A program made the position numbers and the translations under genes. A stretch of DNA of 64,000 nucleotides. It comes from Gilvimarinus xylanilyticus (lineage in GTDB: Bacteria; Pseudomonadota; Gammaproteobacteria; Pseudomonadales; Cellvibrionaceae). Location: assembly GCF_024195295.1 (NCBI RefSeq), contig NZ_JAMFTH010000001.1, positions 1,612,001 through 1,676,000 on the forward strand, written 5' to 3'. This document shows positions 16,635 through 26,088 of this stretch, one piece after another (within the stretch, counting starts at the first letter, position 1; the number at the start of each line of letters is the position of its first letter). The notes under the pieces were generated by a model that saw only the letters and a list, made by a program, of their open reading frames with translations, had not been told where the DNA came from and searched no databases.

Positions 16635-17729
16635 ATGTCTATGCCTAAGCTCAGCGCCCTCTTTTTCGCGCCCCTTTTACTCGCCTGCGCGCAGCAAGGA
16701 GCCGCCGCCGATTTACCCACCAACACCCCAGCGTCTGCGGTGCCAGAGAAGGAGGTTCACCACGTCGACACACTGAACATTCACGACCCGGCGGTACTGG
16801 CGGACCCGGTCAGTAAGCGATATTACGTTTACGACAGTTTCCATTACGGCCACCCGCAGGAAAATCTGGCATCGCCCAATGGCCGGGCCGGGGTCGAGGT
16901 GTTCTGGAGTGAGGACCTGGAGCATTGGCACGGGCCCGAGCTCGCCTATGAGTTTGAGGAAGATTCCTGGGCCAACACCGACCACGCGCCCTGGGCGCCG
17001 GAGGTGGCGTTTTACGAAGACAAGTACTACCTGTTCACAACCTTTCATAATTACGATGAAACCATTGGCGAGGCCGAAGAAGGTCGGCCACCGCTGGTAC
17101 GGCGGGCATCGCAAATTCTGGTCAGTGACAGTCCGCGCGGCCCTTTCAAGCGCTTTGCCAATAAACCTCAAACCCCAGCAGACGAGATGGCGCTGGATGG
17201 AACCCTGTGGATCGAAGACGGCCAGCCCTGGATGATTTATTGCCAGGAGTGGATTCAGGCCGGTGACGGTTTGATTAAGGCCATTCGCTTAAGCGATGAC
17301 TTGACTGAAAGCATCGGCGAGCCCATTACTCTGATTAACGCCGGCGATGTGGCATGGACCGCGAAAATCAGCCGCCACGAGGGTAAAGATATTCGCGCGG
17401 TTGTGACCGACGGCCCCTGGCCCTATCGCAGCAAAACCGGAGAGCTGATGCTACTCTGGTCCAGCTGGAACAAAGACAAAGAGAAAGCCTATACCACTTC
17501 GCTTGCCTATTCCGACAACGGCAAGCTGACCGGTAACTGGACCCACCGCGAAGAGCCACTGATTGCAGGGGACCGAGGTCATGGCAACATCTTCCGCAAC
17601 TTTGACGGCGAACTGATGATCGCCCTGCACCGCTACTTCAAGCAGCCTTATACCCGCCTGCAGATTTTCGAGCTTGAAGACCTAGGGGACGATTTGGAAA
17701 TTGGCGAGCAGCTATACGGCCACCCCTGA
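16635..17729 (+). CDS. Glycoside hydrolase family 43 protein, probable lipoprotein
   Basis: About 364 residues. The ATG at 16635 is used; an in-frame TTG lies 12 bases upstream. The leader ends in LLLAC, a slightly atypical lipobox. The five-bladed propeller of GH43 is indicated by LNIHDPAVL (catalytic base Asp), ADHAPWAPEV-type second strand (here TDHAPWAPEV), LDGTLWIEDGQPWMIYC (pKa-modulating Asp), and a downstream Glu candidate in the same blade (YCQEW). GH43 enzymes remove arabinofuranosyl or xylosyl units from plant polysaccharides; the exact substrate is not predictable by eye. Stands alone with its own terminator. Confidence 0.8.
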   Translation: MSMPKLSALFFAPLLLACAQQGAAADLPTNTPASAVPEKEVHHVDTLNIHDPAVLADPVSKRYYVYDSFHYGHPQENLASPNGRAGVEVFWSEDLEHWHGPELAYEFEEDSWANTDHAPWAPEVAFYEDKYYLFTTFHNYDETIGEAEEGRPPLVRRASQILVSDSPRGPFKRFANKPQTPADEMALDGTLWIEDGQPWMIYCQEWIQAGDGLIKAIRLSDDLTESIGEPITLINAGDVAWTAKISRHEGKDIRAVVTDGPWPYRSKTGELMLLWSSWNKDKEKAYTTSLAYSDNGKLTGNWTHREEPLIAGDRGHGNIFRNFDGELMIALHRYFKQPYTRLQIFELEDLGDDLEIGEQLYGHP

Positions 17730-17735
17730 TGTATC

Positions 17736-17779
17736 AAGGCCTTTCCCGTCGATATTCATCGCAGCGGAAAAGGCCTTTT
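17736..17779 (+). terminator. Terminator of the GH43 gene
   Basis: AAGGCCTTTCC ... GGAAAAGGCCTTTT, a near-perfect stem (one bulged A) with a T-rich end, starting seven bases after the stop. Confidence 0.7.
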
Positions 17780-17912
17780 ATTGCAACACCAAGGTCCCGC
17801 TTTTTGGTAACTTTCACCGCCTGGCGCCACGCGTATATTGAAAGGAAAATGACAATTTCAGCGATGGGTTCTGGACAAAAGTGTGCAAAGGCAGGAATCC
17901 CAAAATCCCAGC

Positions 17913-17962
17913 ACTTAAAACCATTTGATCCTCGCTTTTGCGGGGATCAAATGGTTTTAAGT
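17913..17962. repeat. 19-bp perfect inverted repeat with inner hairpin
   Basis: Left arm 17913-17931 (starts ACTTAAAACC) and right arm 17944-17962 are exact reverse complements. The 12-base centre itself contains CGC-TTTT-GCG. It lies in the 400-base gap between the GH43 gene and the solute-binding gene, which are convergent. It could be a bidirectional terminator for the binding-protein gene or a small mobile repeat. The rest of the gap (17780-18133) holds no supported gene. Confidence 0.8.
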
Positions 17963-18133
17963 AATTGCCATTCAACACAGACCGAATGCTTCACGCATAT
18001 CCACAAGCGGGCTCCCGCACTACAAGTCTGTTTTCGGGCTGAGAAAAAGTCCGCACGCTTAGACCTTTACGGGTTGGATAAAGTTAATTAATAAGCGCAG
18101 ACTCTAATCAATACTCGCTTGAAAAAAGAACAA

Positions 18134-19027
18134 TCAAAGGCTTTCAAGCTTTAGCCAATAGCCTTCTCGCTCCAGCGGCGTTTGCTCTGATAACGATGGG
18201 TTTTGCAGAGGAAAGGGCTGACGGTCTTTTAGCCCAGAGCGGGTTAACGCGTCGTCAATCATGTTGGTGCCGTAAAAGTATTCGTTAAAGCGTCCCTCAG
18301 CCAAGGCCTGATCCAAGGCGGCGTGAAGCGCTTGGGCCAGCTCTGGCTTGTCGGGGCTAACGAACAAGTAGAAAGGTAATGTATAAACCAGCACCAGATT
18401 CTCCTCTACCGCCAGCGGAAGATCGGGGCGCGCCGCAAGTTCAGTCCAGGGCTCAAGCACGCCGCGAGGAAAGGCATCGAACCGCCCACCCTCGACCATA
18501 TAAAACAGGTTGTCGTATTTACTGGTGGTAATTACCTCAAGATTGTTACTTTCCAAAATGGCGATATCGGGCCAACCCGCACCTTGGCCAAACGACATTT
18601 GCTGTAAATCGGCAAACGTTTCAACCCGGTTAAAGCGAGACTGACTGGCTGGGTTAATAATAAATATTCGATAGCCCAATAGCCCCTTCAACAATGGAAA
18701 TCGTATAGGCAGTAGCTGCTCTTCAACTTCGCGGTTAGAGGCCAGCCACATCACATCCATCTGATCGGCTTCTAAACGCTCAATGGCGCGGGTCTGGGTG
18801 ATCGGGTCTTGGGTGATTTCCAGCTGGTAGTCGCCCTCGATATACTCCAGTGCTACCCGCAAAGCCCCTACCGCATAGGCATCCAGCGGATGTTCAGTCT
18901 GGTTGACTCGCAGCATGGTTTGCGCAGTAACGGCCAAAGGCGCAACACTTGCGGTTGCCACTATGCCTGGCAAACAATAACGAACCAAAAACAGGGCCGA
19001 CTTTTTAAGGTATACATTCCAACGCAT
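18134..19027 (-). CDS. Periplasmic SBP_bac_3-like protein paired with a chemoreceptor
   Basis: 297 residues with a signal peptide ending near residue 35 (VTAQ). The body resembles family 3 solute-binding proteins: RVALEYIEGDYQLEI, AIERLEADQMDVMWL, FADLQQMSFGQG, FDAFPRGVLE, FVSPDKPELAQALHAALDQAL. The usual signature is weak, so it is a divergent group, often annotated as ABC-type amino-acid binding. It starts nine bases after the methyl-accepting protein stop, with no permease or ATPase nearby. It is therefore more likely to present a ligand to the chemoreceptor than to feed a transporter; this is inference. Confidence 0.75.
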   Translation of the reverse strand: MRWNVYLKKSALFLVRYCLPGIVATASVAPLAVTAQTMLRVNQTEHPLDAYAVGALRVALEYIEGDYQLEITQDPITQTRAIERLEADQMDVMWLASNREVEEQLLPIRFPLLKGLLGYRIFIINPASQSRFNRVETFADLQQMSFGQGAGWPDIAILESNNLEVITTSKYDNLFYMVEGGRFDAFPRGVLEPWTELAARPDLPLAVEENLVLVYTLPFYLFVSPDKPELAQALHAALDQALAEGRFNEYFYGTNMIDDALTRSGLKDRQPFPLQNPSLSEQTPLEREGYWLKLESL

Positions 19028-19036
19028 GACAGGCCC

Positions 19037-20524
19037 TCAGATTTTGAACTTGTGCATACGTTCTTGCAGCTCGTTATTTTCCTCGAGCAACTTAGCCGAG
19101 CTGGAGCGCATGGTATGAGCGTGGCTGGAGACGGTTTCAGAAAGCGAGGACAAGGCGGTAATAAACTGATTAACTTCGTTAGCGACCGCGCTTTGCTCTT
19201 CGGCGGCGGTGGCCACCTGGTGGTTCATGTCGTTAATGGTGGTTACGTGACTCTGAATGCTCGCCAATACCGCCTCTACCCGCTTGCCGGTTTCAACGGT
19301 TTCTTCGGCCCACTGGGTATTCTCAGTCATAGCATCGTGGGCTTGGTCAGCGTCCACCTGTAGCTCTGCGACAATCTGTTCAATCTCTTCGGTAGAGGCT
19401 TGAGTGCGCTGCGCCAGGGTTCGCACCTCGTCCGCCACCACGGCAAAGCCCCTGCCCTGCTCGCCGGCGCGGGCTGCCTCAATGGCCGCATTCAGGGCCA
19501 GCAAGTTGGTTTGCTCGGCTATCGCGCGAATCACCTCGACCACCTTACCAATATTCTGGCTGCTGGCTTTGAGCGAATCGATTTTATGAGCGGTGGCCTC
19601 AATTTGCGCCGTCAAACGCTGAATGTTCGCCTGGGATGAACCTACCACCTGGGTCCCCTCGTCGGAGGCCTTTTGCGTGTCGCGGGTACGATCGGCGGTT
19701 TCGCCAGACGAGCGCGCCACCTGCTCCGCTGAGGCCGCCAGCTGATTGAGCGCTGCCGAGGCTTGCTCTAACTCTTTCATTTGTTGTTCGGTGGAGTGTG
19801 CGGTGTCGTCCGAGGCGGCACTCATCTGCCGCACATGGCCATCGAAGGTATGGGTCAGTTCAACCACGCCACCAATAATGGAGGCAATTTGCTCAATCAC
19901 CCGGTTATAGTTATCCGCCAGGTGGGCAATTTCATCGCCACTGTCGGTCGGCAAACGGCGGGTCAGATCACCGCCACCCTGAGCAATAGCCGAAAGGTTA
20001 TCGGCAATTAAATTCAACGGACGAACAATAATCCGGCGCGTAAGCAAAGCCTGCGCAACCAACACGGCAAGCACCAGTGCAACCACAATAACCAGCCCCA
20101 TAGTCATCTGGTTGGCCAGTACCGTCTGCATTTGACGAGTGGAGAAAACAACCTCGTACTGACCTATCACATCGCCATCGCGCACGATCTCAAGGCCCGA
20201 GCGGCGCGATTGCTGATCGGTGTCGCGACTGGCACCCGCCTCGGCCAAGGGCTTGCCACGATGATCGGTGACCACTAAACGATCAATAAGCGAGGTATTG
20301 ACCAGCGACTCGGCGATGGCCTCCACCTGCTGGAAGTCGTAGGCAAACACGGGTTCCAGCAGCGAGGAGTGAATTAACTCAATGTTACTTTCGACCTCGC
20401 GATCAAAAGCCTCTTGCTGCTGATTGGCATTAACATAGTAGCTGGCGACCATAATAAGGGCCGCAACGGTCAGCATCAGGGCGGTCATAGCGACCATGAG
20501 TTTCGTCGAAAGCGAACGCAGCAT
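19037..20524 (-). CDS. Methyl-accepting chemotaxis protein
   Basis: About 495 residues from the ATG at 20524, preceded by GGAG nine bases upstream; a TTG 15 bases further is less likely. First transmembrane helix near residues 7-29, a small periplasmic sensor domain (about 30-135), second helix about 138-160, HAMP linker, then a signalling coiled coil whose tip carries the conserved [19 protein letters not shown] hairpin and [12 protein letters not shown]. There is no C-terminal CheR-binding pentapeptide (ends HKFKI). The short periplasmic part could dock the binding protein encoded directly downstream. Confidence 0.95.
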   Translation of the reverse strand: MLRSLSTKLMVAMTALMLTVAALIMVASYYVNANQQQEAFDREVESNIELIHSSLLEPVFAYDFQQVEAIAESLVNTSLIDRLVVTDHRGKPLAEAGASRDTDQQSRRSGLEIVRDGDVIGQYEVVFSTRQMQTVLANQMTMGLVIVVALVLAVLVAQALLTRRIIVRPLNLIADNLSAIAQGGGDLTRRLPTDSGDEIAHLADNYNRVIEQIASIIGGVVELTHTFDGHVRQMSAASDDTAHSTEQQMKELEQASAALNQLAASAEQVARSSGETADRTRDTQKASDEGTQVVGSSQANIQRLTAQIEATAHKIDSLKASSQNIGKVVEVIRAIAEQTNLLALNAAIEAARAGEQGRGFAVVADEVRTLAQRTQASTEEIEQIVAELQVDADQAHDAMTENTQWAEETVETGKRVEAVLASIQSHVTTINDMNHQVATAAEEQSAVANEVNQFITALSSLSETVSSHAHTMRSSSAKLLEENNELQERMHKFKI

Positions 20525-20816
20525 GCGGGGGGACTCCAACTACTTATTAGCTTATAGTATTTTTAACTATTTATATCAGATGTACATCAAAGCTGTACAG
20601 AGCCAATATTTTGGCGTGCAACACACCCCCAGCGACAAGAAAGCCAGATTTCGCAAATATTTGACAAGAGATTCTCGGTAGCGGCCCTCTGGTAGGCGGC
20701 CTTTCCGGAAAACCCGGTGCCGCCAAATCAGCCAGCTTAACCCGCGGTATAAGCGAGCGCACAAAAAGGCCTTTAGAATGGAGTGCCCACTGCAGTAAAG
20801 GTTGGTTAAGTGCGGG

Positions 20817-21974
20817 CTACCCACGCCACATCGGCCGCCTTTTGCCATTCAGCAACCAGCCAATCGGACTCCAGCGCACCAGCAAGGCGTAGCTAAGCAG
20901 GCAAATAGCCATAGTGGTAAGGGAAGAAACCGCAAATTTATACAACCAGCCGCCCGGCTGATCCAGCAGCCAGTACTGAATGGCAATCACGATAGGCAGG
21001 TGCACAATGTAAATCCAATAGGAGGCATCGGCGATATAGCGCATGACCGCATTTCGCTGATCCAGCCATTTTCTGGCCAACACCAAACAGGCGAGACTCA
21101 TAAACACCGATATGTAAGCCGTGCACAAAATTAAAATGCTGCGCTGTAACAGCGGTGGGTTCTGATATTCAAAACTAAAGCCCGCAGGCAGGGCGCGGTA
21201 AAAAATCACAAACAGTCCCGCGCTGGCCAGGAGTAAAATCCACAGATAACGCTCGCAAGCATTAACCAATTCCATCGAGTCAAACAGCCAGTAGCCGTAC
21301 ACAAAGAAGAGTCCAAAAAAGCCAAACGCCCAGAGTGTGGGAATAAAGCCTTCGGGGGCAGCATAGGGTACAACGCCTAAAAATAAACCGGGAACCAGAC
21401 AAAGTGGCAGGAGCAACAACGCTGCCGGCGGTGAAAGGTTGGTAATAAAACGTTTAACCGGAGCAAGAGACGCCTGCCCCAGTATCCACACTAAGGCGTA
21501 AAAAAACATCAGGTAATACAAAAACCATAAATGAATGGTGCTGGGCGGAGCCGATTGCTGGGGCTCGCCGCTGCTCATCATCGACTGAATAAAACGTAAA
21601 AACGGCGATAGATTATCCACATTATGCACGGCCCATAGCATGGGCCCGATAATTCCCGCCGTAACCAGGGGAAGAAATATCACCAAAGGCAAAAGCACTC
21701 GCTTGACACGGTTTTTAAGCAAGCCCCCGATGCCGCGCCGCGATACCAAAAGTGCAGCAAAGAAACCGGCGATGAGAAAAAACAGCGGCATTCGGAAGAT
21801 GTGAGTGAAGTTGGCAACCACATCTAAAACAGGGCTATTGGCCGTATCGGCGCTCAGCCACACATCCTGAAAAAAACTGCTGTAAGCCAAAGCTGCGTGA
21901 AAGAAAACCCCAACCAGCATGACGATGGCGCGCAGGTTATCCATATAATGAAGCCGATCTTCGCCCTTGTTCAT
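20817..21974 (-). CDS. Acyltransferase family 3 membrane protein (OpgC-like)
   Basis: 385 residues with about ten transmembrane helices. The family's first-helix motif RLHYMDNLRAIVMLVGVFFHAAL contains the catalytic His; FRMPLFFLIAGFF and HLWFLYYLMFFY are further hallmarks. Members move acyl groups to glucans, O-antigens or other envelope molecules; OpgC succinylates periplasmic glucans. It begins 24 bases after the ABC permease with a GAGAG ribosome site, so it is probably the last gene of the GntR-regulated operon. The real acceptor is unknown. Confidence 0.85.
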   Translation of the reverse strand: MNKGEDRLHYMDNLRAIVMLVGVFFHAALAYSSFFQDVWLSADTANSPVLDVVANFTHIFRMPLFFLIAGFFAALLVSRRGIGGLLKNRVKRVLLPLVIFLPLVTAGIIGPMLWAVHNVDNLSPFLRFIQSMMSSGEPQQSAPPSTIHLWFLYYLMFFYALVWILGQASLAPVKRFITNLSPPAALLLLPLCLVPGLFLGVVPYAAPEGFIPTLWAFGFFGLFFVYGYWLFDSMELVNACERYLWILLLASAGLFVIFYRALPAGFSFEYQNPPLLQRSILILCTAYISVFMSLACLVLARKWLDQRNAVMRYIADASYWIYIVHLPIVIAIQYWLLDQPGGWLYKFAVSSLTTMAICLLSYALLVRWSPIGWLLNGKRRPMWRG

Positions 21975-21998
21975 TTTACTCTCGCCTGCTGGGGTAGA

Positions 21999-22676
21999 TT
22001 AAATAAACGTTTCGCGCTTGGTTTGTCGCCACAGCCCCAACCCAACCACCACAAAGGCAATCGCCAGCATAGAGGCAATCGTCACCAAGGCCGTCGGGCT
22101 CCAGTAAACCACGTCGGACTCCATATGCTCGTAGAACTCGGGGTTGCGCAGGGTGAGCATAATAAAAGGGTTCAACAACAAGTTAACCAGGACCATAAAG
22201 AAAATGCTCAACCCTTCCGACTCGGATACCACAGTAACGGTGAGTACAATGGCATAATTCATTATTAGCAACACACACATCAATACTAAAAACTGCAAAA
22301 TGCCATTGGGGATGGGCGTGGTGAGTGTCAGAAAAACCACCCCCGTCACCACCACGCACCAGGGCACTAAAAAGATCACACAGTTTGCGATGACCTTGGC
22401 CAGCACATACTCGCTGGGGCGTACAGGCAAGCTCATAATAAACGGCGTTGTTTGTTCTTTTTTCTCGCCAATAATAGTGGTGCTGATGGCGTGAAATCCG
22501 GCGGCGATCATTACCGTTAGCAGAGTCACACACCCCATATAAAACGCCCAGGCATGGGGGTAGCCGAGAATGGCCAGGCCCAAGATTCCCAGACCACAAT
22601 AGCCAGCGATAGGCTTTTGATGTAAATCCCAGTCTTTTAACACGAGACGTTTGACGGTATTAAAATCGGCATTCAT
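21999..22676 (-). CDS. ABC-2 type permease subunit
   Basis: 225 residues, six predicted transmembrane helices in the ABC-2 arrangement, with the cytoplasmic loop EKKEQTTPFIMSLPVRPSEYVLAK after the second helix, a typical feature of small exporter permeases. It overlaps the ATPase stop by four bases (ATGA), indicating coupled translation. Probably works as a dimer with the ATPase to export an unknown substrate, or in sensing cell-envelope stress. Confidence 0.88.
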   Translation of the reverse strand: MNADFNTVKRLVLKDWDLHQKPIAGYCGLGILGLAILGYPHAWAFYMGCVTLLTVMIAAGFHAISTTIIGEKKEQTTPFIMSLPVRPSEYVLAKVIANCVIFLVPWCVVVTGVVFLTLTTPIPNGILQFLVLMCVLLIMNYAIVLTVTVVSESEGLSIFFMVLVNLLLNPFIMLTLRNPEFYEHMESDVVYWSPTALVTIASMLAIAFVVVGLGLWRQTKRETFI

Positions 22677-23557
22677 TGCGCGCGCCCTCTTTTTACATTG
22701 GCAATAAAAATCTCTTCCAATGTCATACGTAAGACTTCAACCACCTCAAGCCCTTTGGACTGTAACCAGGCGGCAGTGCTGTCGTTGTAGTTATCCAGCT
22801 TTAAGTTAATGAGCGAACCGCTGCGGCGAAACTCGGCCAAGTTACTGCTTTGCAGCGCCTGGGGATCAATATCGCCCTTACAGCGCACGCAGCGCCATTT
22901 TTCTAAAAAGCTTTCTATATCTTCCGAGGCCAATACCCGACCATCGTGCAAAAAAGTGATGGAGTCAGACAGCTGCTCAACATCGTGGGTGTTGTGGGAG
23001 GAAAACAACACACTGCGGTTTTCGTTTTCTAACACCTCGGCCAGCTCTTCTAATACTTCGCTGCGCGCGACCGGGTCCAGCCCCGTGGTGGGCTCATCCA
23101 GTATCAACAGGCCCGGCCGTCGTGCCAGTAGCAACAGCAAGGCCGCCTTAACCCGCTGCCCGTGAGAGAAACCTTTTAGGTTCTGATCCAGTGGCAAGCC
23201 GAACTTTTGCGCCAGGTGTTGCGCGTAACGATTGTCCCAGCTGGGAAAAAACGACTGCACAAAATTCATATGCCAGGCCAGGTTTTTATGCTTGTACAGC
23301 CGCATATCTTCCGAGGCGAATCCCACGTCGCGCTTAGCTTCTACCTGCTGCTCGGGCAGTGAATGCCCCAGCACATTCACGCTGCCGCTGTCGGGGGCGA
23401 TTAAGCCCATAAGAATACGCAAAGTGGTGGATTTGCCCGCGCCGTTTACCCCCACCAGCCCCATAATCTCGCCGGCAGGCAAGGTCAGGTCTATATGGTC
23501 GAGCTGAAAGTTCTGGTAGCTCTTTGCGACCCCGCGCATTTGAATCACATCCGTCAT
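22673..23557 (-). CDS. ABC transporter ATP-binding protein
   Basis: 294 residues from the ATG at 23557, which has AGGA eight bases upstream; the longer frame would run into the GntR gene. Walker A is GVNGAGKST and Walker B is LLILDEPTTGLD, followed by the switch His in SSHNTHD. The signature loop reads FSHGQR instead of LSGGQ, a variant common in YtrB-like exporters. The C-terminal 80 residues are an accessory domain. Second gene of the operon, ten bases behind the regulator. Confidence 0.93.
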   Translation of the reverse strand: MTDVIQMRGVAKSYQNFQLDHIDLTLPAGEIMGLVGVNGAGKSTTLRILMGLIAPDSGSVNVLGHSLPEQQVEAKRDVGFASEDMRLYKHKNLAWHMNFVQSFFPSWDNRYAQHLAQKFGLPLDQNLKGFSHGQRVKAALLLLLARRPGLLILDEPTTGLDPVARSEVLEELAEVLENENRSVLFSSHNTHDVEQLSDSITFLHDGRVLASEDIESFLEKWRCVRCKGDIDPQALQSSNLAEFRRSGSLINLKLDNYNDSTAAWLQSKGLEVVEVLRMTLEEIFIANVKRGRAQ

Positions 23558-23567
23558 TGTGTGTTCC

Positions 23568-23951
23568 TCACTGTTTGCCGCGCTCTTCAAGGGCGGCTTC
23601 AAGGCAAAGCATTAATTCATCGGCCGACAACCCCAAGCGGTCGGCGGCGTCCAGTAACTGCACCAAATAACGATTGAGCTCAGTATCGCGCAGCTCGGCC
23701 TGACCGGCCGATTCGGCCACAAACGAGCCGCGCCCCTGGCGGGTCACCACGACCCCTTCGCTTTCGAGTTCGCGGTAGGCGCGCTTTACGGTAATTACAC
23801 TCACCTTCGTGGCGGCCGCCAGCTCGCGAATAGACGGCAAGGCAAACCCCGGCGGCCAGTCTCCGGCCACCACTTTTAATTTAATCTGCTCCATAATCTG
23901 CAGATACATTGGCCGACTGTCGGCCTGGGATAAAAACAACCCTTCAACCAC
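23568..23951 (-). CDS. GntR-family regulator, YtrA subfamily
   Basis: 127 residues from a GTG at 23951, preceded by AGGGG. N-terminal winged helix (YLQIMEQIKLKVVAGDWPPG, LPSIRELAAATKVSVITVKRAYRELESEG) and a short helical C-terminal segment of about 45 residues, the mark of YtrA rather than FadR or MocR types. YtrA regulators usually repress their own operon with an ABC transporter, and that is the arrangement here. A palindromic operator candidate lies 24 bases upstream. Confidence 0.9.
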   Translation of the reverse strand: MVEGLFLSQADSRPMYLQIMEQIKLKVVAGDWPPGFALPSIRELAAATKVSVITVKRAYRELESEGVVVTRQGRGSFVAESAGQAELRDTELNRYLVQLLDAADRLGLSADELMLCLEAALEERGKQ

Positions 23952-23974
23952 TAAGCGCCCCTACTGTGCATATC

Positions 23975-23995
23975 GTGTATACACAGTATATACAC
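23975..23995 (-). promoter_or_regulatory. Operator candidate for the GntR regulator
   Basis: GTGTATA, seven bases, TATACAC: perfect 7-bp arms in an AT-rich context overlapping the likely promoter of the regulator-ABC operon. GTGTA/TACAC half-sites with this geometry are consistent with YtrA-type sites. Confidence 0.65.
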
Positions 23996-24148
23996 ACCAA
24001 ACAAATGCGCAAGAGGTTTTAGGCAGCTCAGGTCGAAAAGAGCCAGAAGATGAGATTAAAAGGGAGAGGAGCCTTGGTGTTAGGGGGCTGTTTGCAAAGC
24101 CGCTGAGACAAAAGTAGAAGCGCAGCGGCTTTCAGGCGAGGGATAAAA

Positions 24149-25021
24149 TCAGTCGCGCGCTCGATCTAATTGCCGACACATATTCTCGGCGCCATCCAGA
24201 ATACGCATGGTGTGCCGTTGAATAATATCCGGCGGCACAAAGTAGAGGTGATTTTCTTTAACCGCGGTCAGCGTCGGGTAGGCTTTCCAGTCATCCAGCC
24301 AATCGGGGCGTTCGTCTCCCATGCCACTGGCGACTATGGCATCCGGGTCGCGGGCCAGAACCGATTCAATATTAATTTTGGGCGCCAGGGACACGGCATC
24401 GGCAAAGGCGTTGCGACCGCCACACAGGCGGATAACGCTACTGACCAAATGCTCGCCGTTTAGGGTTTGCAGCGGATCATTCCACACCTGATACAACACA
24501 CTGACCGGCGGCGCCTGTTGGTATTGCTGCTTTAGTGAGTCCAGGCGCGCCAGCCATTGGTCGGCGGCTTTGTCGGCGATCGATTCCGTACCGGCCAGCC
24601 GTCCCAGGGCGCGCACCTCGGAAGCTATGTCTTCCATGGTGCGCAGCTCATCCACATACACGGTCAGGCCCAAGCGCTCCAGTTGCCGGGCCACCTCGGG
24701 GCCGTTGCCCGAGGCCCAACCCAACACTAAATCTGGCTTAAGCGCCAAGACAGCTTCATAGTTAACGCTTTTATAGCTGCCCACTTGGGGCAGTTGCTGA
24801 GCCTCGGGTGGATAATCGCTGTAGCTGACCGCCGCCACCAGTTTGTCCCCTGCCCCTGCGCTGTATACGTTCTCGACGATATGCGGCGCCAGGGCGACAA
24901 TGCGCTGCGCGGGCTGCGCCAAAGTAACGGTTTTGCCTCGGGCGTCGGTCAGAGTTATTTCCGCAGCCCAGGCACTGGTGGCAAGCAACAGGCTCAAGCC
25001 GAAAATTATAAGGTGATACAT
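24149..25021 (-). CDS. btuF: Periplasmic cobalamin-binding protein BtuF
   Basis: About 290 residues from the ATG at 25021, with AGGAG five bases upstream; it overlaps the cobD stop by 16 bases. Signal peptide MYHLIIFGLSLLLATSAWA. The fold is the helical-backbone metal/B12-binding type: RIVALAPHIVENVYSAGAGDKLVA, PQVGSYKSVNYEAVLALKPDLVLGW, and VLARDPDAIVASG. It carries B12 or corrinoids from BtuB to the BtuCD importer. Last gene of the B12 operon. Confidence 0.92.
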   Translation of the reverse strand: MYHLIIFGLSLLLATSAWAAEITLTDARGKTVTLAQPAQRIVALAPHIVENVYSAGAGDKLVAAVSYSDYPPEAQQLPQVGSYKSVNYEAVLALKPDLVLGWASGNGPEVARQLERLGLTVYVDELRTMEDIASEVRALGRLAGTESIADKAADQWLARLDSLKQQYQQAPPVSVLYQVWNDPLQTLNGEHLVSSVIRLCGGRNAFADAVSLAPKINIESVLARDPDAIVASGMGDERPDWLDDWKAYPTLTAVKENHLYFVPPDIIQRHTMRILDGAENMCRQLDRARD

Positions 25022-26088
25022 GTCCACTCCTGTTCAATCTGATTAAGCGCTGCTTTTAAACGCACACCGCCGTCGGGGGGTAACCCCACACGAAGGTACA
25101 CCCGATAAGGCTGATCGGTTGCATCGCGCGGGGCGTTACAATCACGGTAGCCCCAGCGGGTAAAAATAGCCCGCCTGGCAAGTGCCCCGTGCAAATGCTC
25201 TAACGATGCCGCAGGGCCAGATAGCGAGACAAACAAACCCGCCGGAGACAGCGCGACTTCTAAATCCAGGCGGTCAATAAAATCGGTCAACAGCTGCATA
25301 AGGCGGCTTTGCATCAGGGCAATACGGCGAACCTGCCGCGCCTGCCACTGGCGGTTTTGCAGCGCCTGCTCACCCACCCACAGGGCCGGATGACTGACCG
25401 CCCAGGGGTCTAGTCGGGCGCGAAAACGTTCCGCCACCTCGCCCCGGCTCAACAAAAAACCCAACCGCAGTCCCGCCAAGCCAAAAAACTTACCCAGCGA
25501 TCGCAACACACACAAACGTTCGCAATCGGCCACACTGGTTGCCATGCTCTCGGCCGGATCAAAATCCATAAAGGCTTCATCGACAAGCAAATAGCCGGTT
25601 AATTGATTGTGCAGCTGCCGCAAACCGGCCGCGCTGTAAAATTCAGCGGTGGGATTATTGGGGTTAATAATCACCGCGTGGGTCACCGCACCCTGCTTGG
25701 CCAGCTGCAACAACTGCGCTGGAGTGTGGTAATAGAGCGGCGTATGCCCCGCGTTTTGCCAGTGGATTTCATGTTCCGTGTAACCGCAGGCGGGCAAGGC
25801 CACCACCGCTGGGGGCAAAAGCCCGGGCACAATTGATATGGCCGCCTGGCTACCGGGTGCAGGGACCACGGCATCGGCAGATACACCGTAATAGTCCGCG
25901 GCGGCATGCTGCAGCGCCGACGTATCCACCGGTAAATCGCGCCAAACGGTTTCCGGTACCGCCCCGACGGGAAACCCCCAGGGGCTTATGCCAGTGGATA
26001 AATCTTGCCACTGCGACAGGGGAATACCGTAACGCTCGCAGGCACGGCGCAAATCGCCACCGTGCCCTGGAATTTGATTCACCGCCAC
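25006..26088 (-). CDS. cobD: L-threonine-O-3-phosphate decarboxylase
   Basis: 360-residue PLP enzyme of the class I/II aminotransferase fold. The PLP lysine is in RSLGKFFGLAGLRLGF, with INPNNPT and VDEAFMDF as further fold motifs. It makes (R)-1-amino-2-propanol phosphate, the linker used by CbiB. Naming follows Salmonella cobD; Pseudomonas calls it cobC. Overlaps cbiB by ten bases and btuF by 16. Confidence 0.92.
   Translation of the reverse strand: MAVNQIPGHGGDLRRACERYGIPLSQWQDLSTGISPWGFPVGAVPETVWRDLPVDTSALQHAAADYYGVSADAVVPAPGSQAAISIVPGLLPPAVVALPACGYTEHEIHWQNAGHTPLYYHTPAQLLQLAKQGAVTHAVIINPNNPTAEFYSAAGLRQLHNQLTGYLLVDEAFMDFDPAESMATSVADCERLCVLRSLGKFFGLAGLRLGFLLSRGEVAERFRARLDPWAVSHPALWVGEQALQNRQWQARQVRRIALMQSRLMQLLTDFIDRLDLEVALSPAGLFVSLSGPAASLEHLHGALARRAIFTRWGYRDCNAPRDATDQPYRVYLRVGLPPDGGVRLKAALNQIEQEWTCITL

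Noticed and set aside
17729-18091. 120-residue open frame after the GH43 gene
   Set aside because: Runs through the terminator and the 19-bp hairpin, has no ribosome site and no family resemblance.
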